In this document: positions 7,239 to 14,450 of the stretch, piece by piece | Layout of the letters: each line of letters starts with the position of its first letter | How positions within the stretch are numbered: the first letter of the stretch is position 1 | Source of the DNA: DASQUK01 sp035641315 | Lineage (GTDB): Bacteria > Actinomycetota > Acidimicrobiia > Acidimicrobiales > VFJN01 | Assembly (NCBI GenBank): GCA_035641315.1 | Contig: DASQUK010000193.1 | Coordinates: 1-64,000, forward strand | Direction of reading: 5' to 3' | DNA length: 64,000 bases | Notes under the pieces: generated by a model | What the model saw: the letters and a program-made list of their open reading frames with translations, nothing else | What the model was told of the DNA's origin: nothing | The model's database searches: none | Made by a program: the position numbers and the translations under genes

Positions 7239-8414
7239 TCAGCGGGGTCGGAGCCGGCTCAGGTCCTGGACGTTGTCGTGGAGCACCCGTCGCCGGCTGT
7301 CGGCGTCGAGCAACTTGGCCTCGCGCAGGTAGTCCAGCGGCTGGGGCAGCCCCTCGATGTGGGGCCAGTCCGACCCGAAGAGCACCCGGTCGGCGCCCAT
7401 CCACTCGACCACCGAGGCGAGGTCGTCCTCCCAGAACGGGTTGACCCAGATGTGGCGACGGAAGACCTCGACCGGGTCGTCGCTGAACCAGCCCCGCATC
7501 TTCTTGTCCACCGACCGCAGCTTGCGGAACAGGTCGGGCAGGAACTCGGCCCCGTTCTCCACCGACGCCACCCGCAGGTTGGGGAACTTGCGGAAGTGGT
7601 TCTCCAGCACCATCGACAGCAGGAAGTCGTGCACCGCCCGCTCGATGGCGAAGTTCTTGAGCGACGGCTTGAACCCGCCCGAGAACGTGGCGGCGAACCC
7701 GTCGACGGCATAGCCGTCGGACGACACGCCGCTGTCGCCGGCGTGGACGACGACCGTCGCGCCCGCCTCGTCGACCCGGGCCCAGAACGGATCGAACATG
7801 GCGTCGAACGGCGAGCGCCGGCCCACGGCGGTAGTGGGAGCGGCCGGCCGCATGACCAGCAGCCGGGCCCCTTCCCCCAGGGCCCATTCCAGCTCGTCGA
7901 CCACCCAGTCGGGGTCGGCCAGCGTCATGTAGGGCGCGGCGAAGATGCGGTCGGCGCGGTTGAAGCCCCAGTCTTCGTGGAGCCAGCGGTTGAACGCCCG
8001 GAACGTGTGGCAGACCGCCTCGGGATCGTGGTGGAGCGGCTCCTCGTAGATCATCCCCAGCGTCGGGAACAGCCAGCAGCCGACGAGCCCCTGGTCGTCG
8101 AGCGTGCGGAGCCGCGCGTCAGGGTCCCGGTACTCCGGCCGGATCGGCTCGTGGTCGCGCAGCCTCTCCAGCGGGTTGACCCCCTCGGTATTGCCGCGGA
8201 AGTAGTCGTAGAGGCAGCCCGGCTTCGACACCGGATCGAAGGTGGCGTTGCTGACGGCCCGGCTGACGCGCCCGCCCAGCACCTGGTGGCGCCGGCCGTT
8301 GATCGTGGCCCACTGCACGCACCGGGGCCCGAGGGCCGGATCGAGGTGGCGGGTGAAGGCGTCCTCGGCCTCGTAGTAGTGGTTGTCGGCGTCGAACACC
8401 GGTTGGCCGTCCAT
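7239..8414 (-). CDS. Amidohydrolase-2 (TIM-barrel) family protein
   Basis: 391 aa. Starts FDADNHYYEAEDAFTRH, typical of the actinobacterial amidohydrolase-2 group related to ACMSD-type decarboxylases/hydrolases. Other conserved points: VVHAGDSG, an ENGAEF strand, WVNPFWEDD, and FGSDWPH with its catalytic Asp near the C-terminus. The first strand has DADNH rather than HxH, common in this subgroup. ATG at 8414 is chosen; an in-frame ATG 30 bases upstream would overlap the divergent gene's start. Substrate unknown. Confidence 0.75.
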   Translation of the reverse strand: MDGQPVFDADNHYYEAEDAFTRHLDPALGPRCVQWATINGRRHQVLGGRVSRAVSNATFDPVSKPGCLYDYFRGNTEGVNPLERLRDHEPIRPEYRDPDARLRTLDDQGLVGCWLFPTLGMIYEEPLHHDPEAVCHTFRAFNRWLHEDWGFNRADRIFAAPYMTLADPDWVVDELEWALGEGARLLVMRPAAPTTAVGRRSPFDAMFDPFWARVDEAGATVVVHAGDSGVSSDGYAVDGFAATFSGGFKPSLKNFAIERAVHDFLLSMVLENHFRKFPNLRVASVENGAEFLPDLFRKLRSVDKKMRGWFSDDPVEVFRRHIWVNPFWEDDLASVVEWMGADRVLFGSDWPHIEGLPQPLDYLREAKLLDADSRRRVLHDNVQDLSRLRPR

Positions 8415-8438
8415 GCCCCTAGGGTAGAACAGGTTCTC

Positions 8439-8714
8439 ATGCATGCGCCCAGGCTCGAGGTCGAGTACTGCACCCAGTGCCGCTGGCTGCCGCGGGCGGT
8501 GTGGCTGGCGCAGGAGCTGCTCACGACGTTCGAGGCCGAGCTCGGCGAGGTGGCCCTGATCCCCGGCACTGGGGGCGTGCTCGTGGTCCGGGTCGACGGC
8601 GAGACGGTCTGGGACCGCAAGGAGCAGGGCTTCCCCGAGCCCACCGAGCTCAAGCGACTGGTCCGCGACTGCGTGGCACCCGGCCGCGACCTCGGCCACG
8701 CCGATCGCTCGTAG
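8439..8714 (+). CDS. Rdx/SelT-SelW-SelH family thioredoxin-like protein (Cys form)
   Basis: 91 aa. The N-terminal VEYCTQCRWLPRA stretch has a CxxC (C11, C14), and later GVLVVRVDGETVWDRKEQGFPEPTELKRLVRD is the family signature. In selenoprotein members the second Cys is Sec; here both are TGC cysteines. Its ATG lies only 24 bp from the divergent amidohydrolase start, so at least one of the two transcripts is probably leaderless. It is likely a small redox protein, with no known partner here. Confidence 0.8.
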   Translation: MHAPRLEVEYCTQCRWLPRAVWLAQELLTTFEAELGEVALIPGTGGVLVVRVDGETVWDRKEQGFPEPTELKRLVRDCVAPGRDLGHADRS

Positions 8715-8844
8715 CCTGAGCCGGTCCGTGGGCACGGAGGCGCCTTCCAGGCCGCCGTGGTGTTGCTGTTGCTCGATCTGCTCGCTTGGCTGCTCGCGAT
8801 CGCCCAGCTCTCTAGCTCCTAGCAGTAGCTCCCGATCCATTTCG

Positions 8845-8881
8845 GGTGCGGAACAGGTTGCCAGGCAACCTGTTCCGCACC
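8845..8881. terminator. Perfect 37-bp palindrome between convergent genes
   Basis: GGTGCGGAACAGGTTGCC (8845-8862) is exactly repeated in inverse at 8864-8881, with one central base. It lies between the convergent Rdx-family gene and the small minus-strand gene. It looks like a bidirectional terminator, although no T-tract follows; a protein-binding palindrome is the alternative. Confidence 0.6.
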
Positions 8882-8906
8882 AGGTTCGGTCAGCGGCCTG
8901 CCCGAG

Positions 8907-9218
8907 CTAGCCCATTGCCCAGAGCGCCTCGTGGCGGGCGGCGTCGGTGAGGTCGGGGAACAGCAGGTCGAGGGCGATGTCGGCCGGGAGCCGCTCCACC
9001 GCCACCAGCTCGGTGTTGGTGAGCAGCCGGCCGAGGGAGGCGGCGGCCAGGGCCTGCCAGCCCTCGTACGCGCCGGGGACCAGGTCGGCCGGGACCTGCT
9101 CGACGGTCGAGACGGCGGGGGCGGTGGTGCTGGGGTCGGGGACGGCCGTGCTTGGGCCGGCGCCGGCGGCGGCGTGGCGAGTGGTGGCGGGGGCGCACGT
9201 GGCGGTCGTGGAGGTCAC
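8907..9218 (-). CDS. Small protein of unknown function, divergent from a LacI regulator
   Basis: 103 aa. The first 40 residues are Ala/Thr/Pro-rich and look disordered. The C-terminal 60 residues are compact, helical and acidic (LGRLLTNTELVAVERLPADIALDLLFPDL). No family recognised, and no signal peptide or membrane segment. GTG start with a strong AAGGAG ribosome binding site 6 bases upstream. Its promoter region contains the two LacI-type half-palindromes, so it is probably the regulator's main target. Confidence 0.6.
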   Translation of the reverse strand: MTSTTATCAPATTRHAAAGAGPSTAVPDPSTTAPAVSTVEQVPADLVPGAYEGWQALAAASLGRLLTNTELVAVERLPADIALDLLFPDLTDAARHEALWAMG

Positions 9219-9242
9219 GACGTTCTCCTTCGTTGCTTCAAG

Positions 9243-9292
9243 CTTGATCGATTCAGAACTCCACTTTCGCGCCGCCTACTGAATCGGTCAAG
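9243..9292. promoter_or_regulatory. LacI-type operator pair in the divergent promoter
   Basis: CTTGATCGATTCAG (9243-9256) and CTGAATCGGTCAAG (9279-9292) are inverted copies with one mismatch. Each has the central CG typical of LacI-family operators, and the CG centres are 36 bp apart. The right copy abuts the ATG of the regulator gene, consistent with autorepression of a nearly leaderless message. Confidence 0.6.
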
Positions 9293-10363
9293 ATGTTTTC
9301 CGTGACGAGCCCTACCCTGGCCGACGTGGCCCGCGCGGTGGGCGTCTCCCGCACCACCGTCTCCAACGCTTACAACCGCCCCGACCAGCTCTCGGGCGAG
9401 CTGCGCAACCGCATCCTGGCCGCGGCCGAGGCGCTCGGCTACCCCGGTCCCGACCCGGTGGCCCGGGGACTGCGGCGGGGCCGCACCGGCCTGGTCGGCC
9501 TGGTCTACGACCAGCCGCTGTCGTACCTGTTCACCGACGCCGCCATCCTCGTGTTCGTGGCGGGCATGGCGTCGGTATGGGACGACGCCGGCATGAGCCT
9601 GGCGCTCCTCCCCCGGCTGCAAGCCGACGACGCCGGCGCCTCGGTCCTGGCCAACGCCGCGGTCGACGGCTTCGTGTCGATCTGCGACGTCACCGATGAC
9701 GCCCGCCTCGACGCCCTGGTCGCTCGCGGCCTGCCCTTCGTGATGGTCGACCACCGCAGCTCCGGGGCCCGCTGCCAGGTCGTGATCGACGACCGCGGCG
9801 GCAGCCGGGCGGCCGCCCAACACCTCCTGGACCTGGGCCACCGCCGGCTGGCGGTGCTGGCCCTGCCCCGCTCGCCCGGCGCGCCCGGCGGCACGCTGGA
9901 CCCGGTCGATCCGGGTCCGATCCGCTACACGGTCATGGCCGACCGCCTGGCCGGGGCGCGTGACGCCGTGGCGGGGGTCGGCCTCGACTGGGCCGGGGTC
10001 CCGGCGCTGGCGGCGCCCGACGACCAGGCGCCCCGGGCCGCGGCCCGGGAGCTGGCCGGCGAGCTGCTCGACCGGCCCGACCGCCCCACCGGCGTGGTGG
10101 CCATGAGCGACGAGCTGGCGGCGGGGGTGGTGGACGCCGCGGTCGCCCGGGGCATCGACGTTCCCGGCCAGCTGTCGGTGGTGGGATTCGACGACCAGCC
10201 CACGGCGACGTCCACCACACCGCCGCTGACCACCATCCATCAGCCGCTCGCGGACCGAGGCGAGACTGCCGCCCGCCTGCTGTTGGAGGGCGCACCGGCG
10301 AAGATCGTGGAGTTCCCCACCGAGCTGGTGGTGCGGGGCTCCACGGGCCCGGCGCCCGACTAG
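9293..10363 (+). CDS. LacI-family transcriptional regulator
   Basis: 356 aa. N-terminal HTH (PTLADVARAVGVSRTTVSNAYNRP) followed by the periplasmic-binding-protein-like effector domain; the FDDQPTA...PPLTTI segment is the conserved C-terminal lobe signature. GTG at 9302 is an alternative start. The only visible partner is the small divergent gene, so the effector ligand cannot be guessed; there is no sugar transporter nearby. Confidence 0.82.
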   Translation: MFSVTSPTLADVARAVGVSRTTVSNAYNRPDQLSGELRNRILAAAEALGYPGPDPVARGLRRGRTGLVGLVYDQPLSYLFTDAAILVFVAGMASVWDDAGMSLALLPRLQADDAGASVLANAAVDGFVSICDVTDDARLDALVARGLPFVMVDHRSSGARCQVVIDDRGGSRAAAQHLLDLGHRRLAVLALPRSPGAPGGTLDPVDPGPIRYTVMADRLAGARDAVAGVGLDWAGVPALAAPDDQAPRAAARELAGELLDRPDRPTGVVAMSDELAAGVVDAAVARGIDVPGQLSVVGFDDQPTATSTTPPLTTIHQPLADRGETAARLLLEGAPAKIVEFPTELVVRGSTGPAPD

Positions 10364-11011
10364 TCAGCCGCTCAGCGGAACGTCCAACTCGGCCAGCAGC
10401 GCCCTGACCCGCCGCCCGATCTCGTCCCGGATGGGGCGCACGGCGTCGAGGGGTTGGCCGCTCGGGTCGTCGAGCTCCCAGTCCTCGTAGCGCTTGCCGG
10501 GGAACAGCGGGCACGCATCGCCGCAGCCCATCGTGACGACCACGTCCGCGGCCTGCACGATCTCGTCGGTCCACGGCTTGGGGAACTCGCCGGTGATGTC
10601 GATGCCGACCTCGGCCATCGCCTTGACCGCCATGGGGTTGATCTCGGTGCCCGGCTCGCTGCCCCCCGACCACGCGACGGCCCGCTCGCCGGCCAGGTGG
10701 TTGAACCACCCGAGGGCAATCTGCGACCGCCCGGCGTTGTGCACGCACAGGAACAGCACGATGGGCCGCCCGTCGATGGCCTTGCCCTCCACCTTGGCCA
10801 GGGCACGCAGCCGCTGACGGGCGAAGCGCTCGGCGAACAGCGGCAGGAAGGCCACGACCCGGGCGTGGGAGGCGAACTGGTCGTAGCTGGTCTGCAGGAA
10901 CTGCTCGATGGTCTCGGTGCCGAAGGTGCCGTCGAACTCACGGCGGAGGTTGACGGCGGCCGAGTGCAGCGCGTGCTGCTGCTCGAGGCTGAGCTCATTG
11001 AGGTCGGGCAT
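10364..11011 (-). CDS. arsC: Arsenate reductase (LMW-phosphatase fold) with N-terminal three-helix domain
   Basis: 215 aa. Residues about 1-75 form the three-helix bundle seen in actinobacterial ArsC fusions. Residues 83-215 are the reductase, with the P-loop CVHNAGRS (C89, R95; CX5R) and MGCGDACPLF carrying further cysteines, as in mycothiol- or thioredoxin-dependent enzymes. It reduces As(V) to As(III). Last gene of the minus-strand run arsI - aquaporin - arsC; its start overlaps the aquaporin 3' end by 17 bases. Confidence 0.85.
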   Translation of the reverse strand: MPDLNELSLEQQHALHSAAVNLRREFDGTFGTETIEQFLQTSYDQFASHARVVAFLPLFAERFARQRLRALAKVEGKAIDGRPIVLFLCVHNAGRSQIALGWFNHLAGERAVAWSGGSEPGTEINPMAVKAMAEVGIDITGEFPKPWTDEIVQAADVVVTMGCGDACPLFPGKRYEDWELDDPSGQPLDAVRPIRDEIGRRVRALLAELDVPLSG

Positions 11012-11747
11012 GGGGCACTCCTTGGTCAGGGCGCGGGAAGGGATGCAGGAAGCGGATCAGCGCCACCGCCGTCAGCCCGCCGACGAGCTGCGCGACGACG
11101 AACGCCGGCACCGAGCCGGGCGCGATGCCGGCGAACGTGTCGCTCAGCGATCGGGCGATCGTGACCGCGGGGTTGGCGAAGCTGGTGGAGGACGTGAACC
11201 AGTAGGCGGCGGCGATGTAGCCGCCCACGGCGACGGGCGCCATGGCCGACCGGCCCGACCGCACGACGCCCAGGATGACCGCCAGCAAGCCGAAGGTCGC
11301 CACCACCTCGCCGAGCCAGAGCCCGGCCGAGGACCGATCGGTGCCGGACAGGGTGACGGCGTCGAGCTCGAACATGAGGTTGGCGACGATCGCCCCCAGC
11401 GCGCCCCCCAGGATCTGGGCGACGACGTAGGCGAGCGCGTCGCTGGTGGGGAGACCGCCCAGGACCCGGTCCGCGAGGGTGACGACGGGGTTGAAGTGCG
11501 CGCCGGAGACCGGTCCGAACGCCAGGATCAGGGCCACCAACCCCGCCCCTGTGGCGGCGGCGTTCTCGAGCAGCTGGAGGCCGACGTCGTCGGGCGACAG
11601 CCGCTGGGCGGCGATGCCCGACCCCACCACCACGGCCACCAGCAGCCCGGTGCCGACCGCCTCGGCGGTCAGGCGCCGGGCCAGGTCACCGTTCTGGCGT
11701 CTCTCACTCCGCGTAGTCGGGGTGAGAGACGCCAGAACGGGCTTCAC
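10995..11747 (-). CDS. MIP/aquaporin-family channel of the arsenic operon (AqpS-like)
   Basis: About 250 aa with six membrane segments and the two pore motifs NPVVT (first half) and NPAVT (second half). Aquaporins in ars operons let As(III) made by ArsC leave the cell, replacing ArsB/Acr3. No Acr3 is present here, so this is likely the exit route. The start is uncertain. The conserved RRLTAEAVGTG begins after a 21-bp perfect hairpin (11691-11738), and the nearest normal in-frame start before it is GTG 11747. Either the hairpin is translated or an unusual start is used. Confidence 0.78.
   Translation of the reverse strand: MKPVLASLTPTTRSERRQNGDLARRLTAEAVGTGLLVAVVVGSGIAAQRLSPDDVGLQLLENAAATGAGLVALILAFGPVSGAHFNPVVTLADRVLGGLPTSDALAYVVAQILGGALGAIVANLMFELDAVTLSGTDRSSAGLWLGEVVATFGLLAVILGVVRSGRSAMAPVAVGGYIAAAYWFTSSTSFANPAVTIARSLSDTFAGIAPGSVPAFVVAQLVGGLTAVALIRFLHPFPRPDQGVPHARPQ
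11691..11738. other. 21-bp perfect hairpin at the 5' end of the aquaporin gene
   Basis: GTTCTGGCGTCTCTCAC (11691-11707) pairs with 11722-11738. Four further pairs, one of them G·U, close a six-base loop at 11712-11717. It lies 35 bases after the arsI stop, between arsI and the conserved part of the aquaporin. It could be an attenuator, terminator or RNA-processing hairpin that splits the operon, or an inserted palindromic repeat. Confidence 0.6.
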
Positions 11748-11772
11748 GCCATCGCCCACCTGGGTCACGTGA

Positions 11773-12237
11773 CTAGCAGCAGCGGGCGGCGGACTCGGGG
11801 GCGCCGGCGCAGCACAAGGCGGCCTCGCCCTCCTCGCCCGGAGCGACCGTCCGCAGCTCGCCCGCCGGGTGCTCGGCGTCGGCCAGCACCGTGTAGATCT
11901 CCCACGGCTCGCCGTCGGGGGCGTCGACCCACACCTTGTCCTGCACGGCGTAGCAGCACGACACCTGCTCCTCGGTGGCGCACGCCAGGCCCTCACCGCT
12001 GAGCCGGGCGTTGGCGGCCGTCACCTCGTCGGTGGAGGCGACCTCCACGCCCAGGTGGTTGAGCGTGCCAGGCTCGCCTTGGCCCTCGAACAGGACCAGC
12101 TTGAGTGGCGGCTCGGCCACGGCGAAGTTGGCGTAGCCCGGGCGGCGCTTGGCCGGTTCGGTGCCGAACAGCTTGGTGTAGAAGTCCACCGCCGACTCGA
12201 TGTCGGACACGTTGAGCGCGAGCTGGACACGGGACAT
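11773..12237 (-). CDS. arsI: ArsI-like C-As lyase / CadI-type VOC dioxygenase
   Basis: 154 aa. VOC fold with Q5, H61 and E113 at the metal-ligand positions and the vicinal cysteine pair C94-C95 (EEQVSCCYAV) that defines ArsI and CadI. ArsI demethylates trivalent methyl- or aromatic arsenicals with O2. The cysteine-rich tail (CC at 142-143 and 153-154) could bind As(III) or metal. ATG preceded by AGGAGG. First gene of the minus-strand ars operon, divergent from arsR. Confidence 0.82.
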   Translation of the reverse strand: MSRVQLALNVSDIESAVDFYTKLFGTEPAKRRPGYANFAVAEPPLKLVLFEGQGEPGTLNHLGVEVASTDEVTAANARLSGEGLACATEEQVSCCYAVQDKVWVDAPDGEPWEIYTVLADAEHPAGELRTVAPGEEGEAALCCAGAPESAARCC

Positions 12238-12264
12238 CCTGTGCCTCCTGATAGATTGGCGTTC

Positions 12265-12278
12265 GTCGATGCATCGAC
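12265..12278. promoter_or_regulatory. Palindromic ArsR operator candidate
   Basis: GTCGATGCATCGAC is a perfect 14-bp palindrome between the divergent arsI and arsR starts. GATGCATCGAC recurs upstream of the ArsR-ArsC fusion gene (23703-23715), suggesting that related repressors share the site. A second weak dyad, ATATATCGACAGCTGTC, follows at about 12288. Confidence 0.5.
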
Positions 12279-12330
12279 TATGGCCAATATATCGACAGCT
12301 GTCAATACGAGACCGACCCGGAGGACCTCG

Positions 12331-12696
12331 ATGGCGCTCGGCACCCAAGCTGCCCGACGACCCGCCCGCGACGATGTGGCGCTGTCGTGCTGCGGCGTCG
12401 TCCTGGCCGCGCCGCTGGCCGAGGCCGACGCCCGCGAGCTGGCCCAGGGATTCGCGGCGCTGGCCGATCCGGTCCGCCTGCGCCTGCTGAGCCTCATCGC
12501 CTCCGCCGGCGAGTGCTGCTCCTGTGACCTCGAGGAGCCCCTCGGCAGGTCCCAACCGACGATCAGCCACCACACCAAGGCGCTGGCCGAGGCCGGGCTC
12601 ATCGCCGGCGAGAAGCGGGGCCGGTGGGTCTGGTGGCGGGTGGTCCCCGAGCGGGTGGCGGCGCTGCGCATGGCCCTTGCCGACGATTCGGCGTAA
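12331..12696 (+). CDS. arsR: ArsR-family arsenite-responsive repressor
   Basis: 121 aa. Winged HTH (about 35-110, with LADPVRLRLLSL and SQPTISHHTKALAEAGLI). The N-terminal C20-C21 pair and C62/C63/C65 in the ECCSCDL segment resemble the Corynebacterium-type As(III) site, built from an N-terminal CC pair plus a later Cys, rather than the E. coli CxC site. GGAGG ribosome binding site before the ATG. Divergent from arsI. Confidence 0.85.
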   Translation: MALGTQAARRPARDDVALSCCGVVLAAPLAEADARELAQGFAALADPVRLRLLSLIASAGECCSCDLEEPLGRSQPTISHHTKALAEAGLIAGEKRGRWVWWRVVPERVAALRMALADDSA

Positions 12697-12740
12697 GCCC
12701 CCGTAAAGTGGGCCACCTGCCTACAGCGAGGAGTCAGCGC

Positions 12741-12965
12741 TTGACGAAGACCAAAGACGACGCCTTCATCCTCGAAGGTCGCACCGACGAAGCCCTCAAG
12801 GGCGGCGTGTTCCGCATCTCCCTCGACAACGGCCACACCGTGCTGGGGCACCTGAGCGGGAAGATGCGCAAGAACCGCATCCGCATCCTGCCCGGGGACC
12901 GGGTTCAGGTCGAGGTATCGGCCTACGACCTCAACAAAGGCCGCATCACCTATCGCTACAAGTAG
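12741..12965 (+). CDS. infA: Translation initiation factor IF-1
   Basis: 74 aa, TTG start preceded by GAGGAG. S1/OB-fold protein with the invariant HLSGKMRKNRIRILPGDRV and SAYDLNKGRITYRYK segments of IF-1. Length is normal. It lies alone with a cold-shock gene rather than in the ribosomal protein cluster, so it may be a second infA copy used under cold or stress. Confidence 0.88.
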   Translation: MTKTKDDAFILEGRTDEALKGGVFRISLDNGHTVLGHLSGKMRKNRIRILPGDRVQVEVSAYDLNKGRITYRYK

Positions 12966-13031
12966 GGTTCGCCCTACAGTTGACAACCGAGTCGGCCACA
13001 AGGGTCGTCTCGAAGACGAAGAGAGAAAAAA

Positions 13032-13232
13032 TTGGCTACAGGTACCGTGAAGTTCTTCAACGCCGAGAAGGGCTATGGCTTCATCTCGCGTGATGGCGCT
13101 GACGACGTGTTCGTGCACTTCTCCAACATCCAGGGCGAGGGCTACAAGACCCTCAACGAGGGTCAGCAAGTCGAGTTCGACGTCGCGCCCGGCCGCAAGG
13201 GAGAGGAAGCGCAGAACGTCCGAGTGATCTGA
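13032..13232 (+). CDS. Cold-shock-domain protein (CspA family)
   Basis: 66 aa, TTG start. Contains RNP1 (KGYGFISR) and RNP2 (DVFVHF), with the usual GTVKFFNAEKG opening and EGQQVEFDV. RNA chaperone. An AG-rich leader (gaagagagaaaaa) precedes the start, and a possible -35 TTGACA lies near 12978. A hairpin terminator follows. Confidence 0.9.
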   Translation: MATGTVKFFNAEKGYGFISRDGADDVFVHFSNIQGEGYKTLNEGQQVEFDVAPGRKGEEAQNVRVI

Positions 13233-13258
13233 CCTTCAGGCGTCAGAGCGAACTTCAT

Positions 13259-13287
13259 CGAGCCGCCGGCATCGCGCCGGCGGTTCG
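13259..13287 (+). terminator. Terminator hairpin after the cold-shock gene
   Basis: CGAGCCGCCGGC (13259-13270) pairs with 13276-13287 around the loop ATCGC: 12 base pairs with one G-U. It starts 27 bases after the csp stop. No long T-run. Confidence 0.55.
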
Positions 13288-13326
13288 TCGCGTCTCGGTT
13301 GGGACGGGCGCCCGTATCGTGACCCG

Positions 13327-14292
13327 ATGGACGGAAGCGTCGCCCTGTCCCGCCCCGCCCGCCGGCTCCATTCCGAGATGGTGGATGACGGCGTCGTCCT
13401 CGAGGCCGACGAACGCGTCCTCGCCGTGGTGCTCGACGAGCTGGAGTACGCCCGGCGCCCACCGCTGTTCGAGCGGCGCGCCCCGATCTACGGCGCCATC
13501 GTGGTGCCCGACGACCGGTCGCTGATCGAGTCGGGCGAGCTGGTCGACCTCATCGACCTCGACGACATGCCGTTGGACGTCGCCCGCCGCTTCGCCGACG
13601 GCCGGTCGGCGTACCTGGTGCGCCAGCTGGGTCACCCGCTCCAGCTGGCCTGCTTCCGCCGCAGCGTGCAGTACGAGGCCGACCTGGTCGAGATCGAGAG
13701 CGACATCGGTGCGATCATCGTCCAGCGCACGGTCATGGGCGTGACCCGGGCGTTCCTGGAGACGGGCACGGTGGAATGGTCCGGCTACCGCTGGTCGAGG
13801 CGACCCAACGCCCGCACCCAGCACGAGGCTCTGCAGCCGCTGCTGCCCGCGGTCGACAAGCCGGTGCTGGCCGGGCTGCTGGAGCTGGCCGTGCACTGGC
13901 TGAGCCCGGCGCGTGTGGGGGCGACCCTGGTGCTGCCGGGAGACCACGACGAGACGGGCCTCGACCTGGACTACTCCGTCGTCGCACCCCCGCTCAGCGT
14001 CACCGCCCGCTACCACTACCCCGCCCTGTTCGCGGCGCTGATGCAGACCGACCTGGCCACGATCGTCGGCGCCGACGGGACCGTCCGCCGACTGGGAGTG
14101 GGCCTGCGCACGTCGCCCGAGGCGGGCGCGTCGGTCGACCACGAGCGGGGCATGCGCCACCGCTCGGCCGCCCGCTACACGTTCGACCAGCCCGACGCGG
14201 TCGCGATCGTCGTCAGCGAGGACGGCCCGGTGACGGTCTTCCACAAGGGACACCCGCTGTCCCAGTGCGTCGCGGGGGCACAGCACCCCTGA
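13327..14292 (+). CDS. DAC-domain protein, putative diadenylate (c-di-AMP) cyclase
   Basis: 321 aa. The C-terminal 150 residues match the DisA_N/DAC fold: D250-G251-T252 in place of the usual DGA motif, then R277-H278-R279 (GMRHRSAARY), and a VAIVVSEDGPVTVF strand. The N-terminal half is unlike DisA or CdaA: no membrane segments and no HhH domain. DGA to DGT is a conservative change, so activity is possible but untested. Probably monocistronic, after a cold-shock gene and before a repeat region. Confidence 0.7.
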   Translation: MDGSVALSRPARRLHSEMVDDGVVLEADERVLAVVLDELEYARRPPLFERRAPIYGAIVVPDDRSLIESGELVDLIDLDDMPLDVARRFADGRSAYLVRQLGHPLQLACFRRSVQYEADLVEIESDIGAIIVQRTVMGVTRAFLETGTVEWSGYRWSRRPNARTQHEALQPLLPAVDKPVLAGLLELAVHWLSPARVGATLVLPGDHDETGLDLDYSVVAPPLSVTARYHYPALFAALMQTDLATIVGADGTVRRLGVGLRTSPEAGASVDHERGMRHRSAARYTFDQPDAVAIVVSEDGPVTVFHKGHPLSQCVAGAQHP

Positions 14293-14333
14293 CCTCCGCC
14301 CTGAGCGAGCGTCCGCAATGTAGCGAGCCCCCT

Positions 14334-14435
14334 GAGCCCGAGCGGCCCGTCGCCGAAGGCGACAAGAGCGGGAAGCATGCGTCGGAGCCCGAGCGGGCCG
14401 TCGCCGAAGGCGACAAGAGCGGGGAGCACGTGGCG
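14334..14435. repeat. Two tandem copies of a 51-bp repeat
   Basis: Copies start at 14334 and 14385 (GAGCCCGAGCGG...). They are nearly identical over the core CCGTCGCCGAAGGCGACAAG, which contains the dyad CGTCGCC/GGCGACG. They fill the gap between the DAC gene and the CAP-domain gene. A short TGAGCGAGCGTCCGC at 14302 resembles the start of the 63-bp repeat at 18067. Confidence 0.75.
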
Positions 14436-14450
14436 CGTTAGGGTCGCGGC

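Noticed and set aside
8757..8822. Very hydrophobic 21-codon ORF (VVLLLLDLLAWLLAIAQLSS) resembling a small membrane peptide or type I toxin
   Set aside because: Weak ribosome binding site at poor spacing, no antisense RNA evidence, and such short hydrophobic frames arise by chance in GC-rich DNA.
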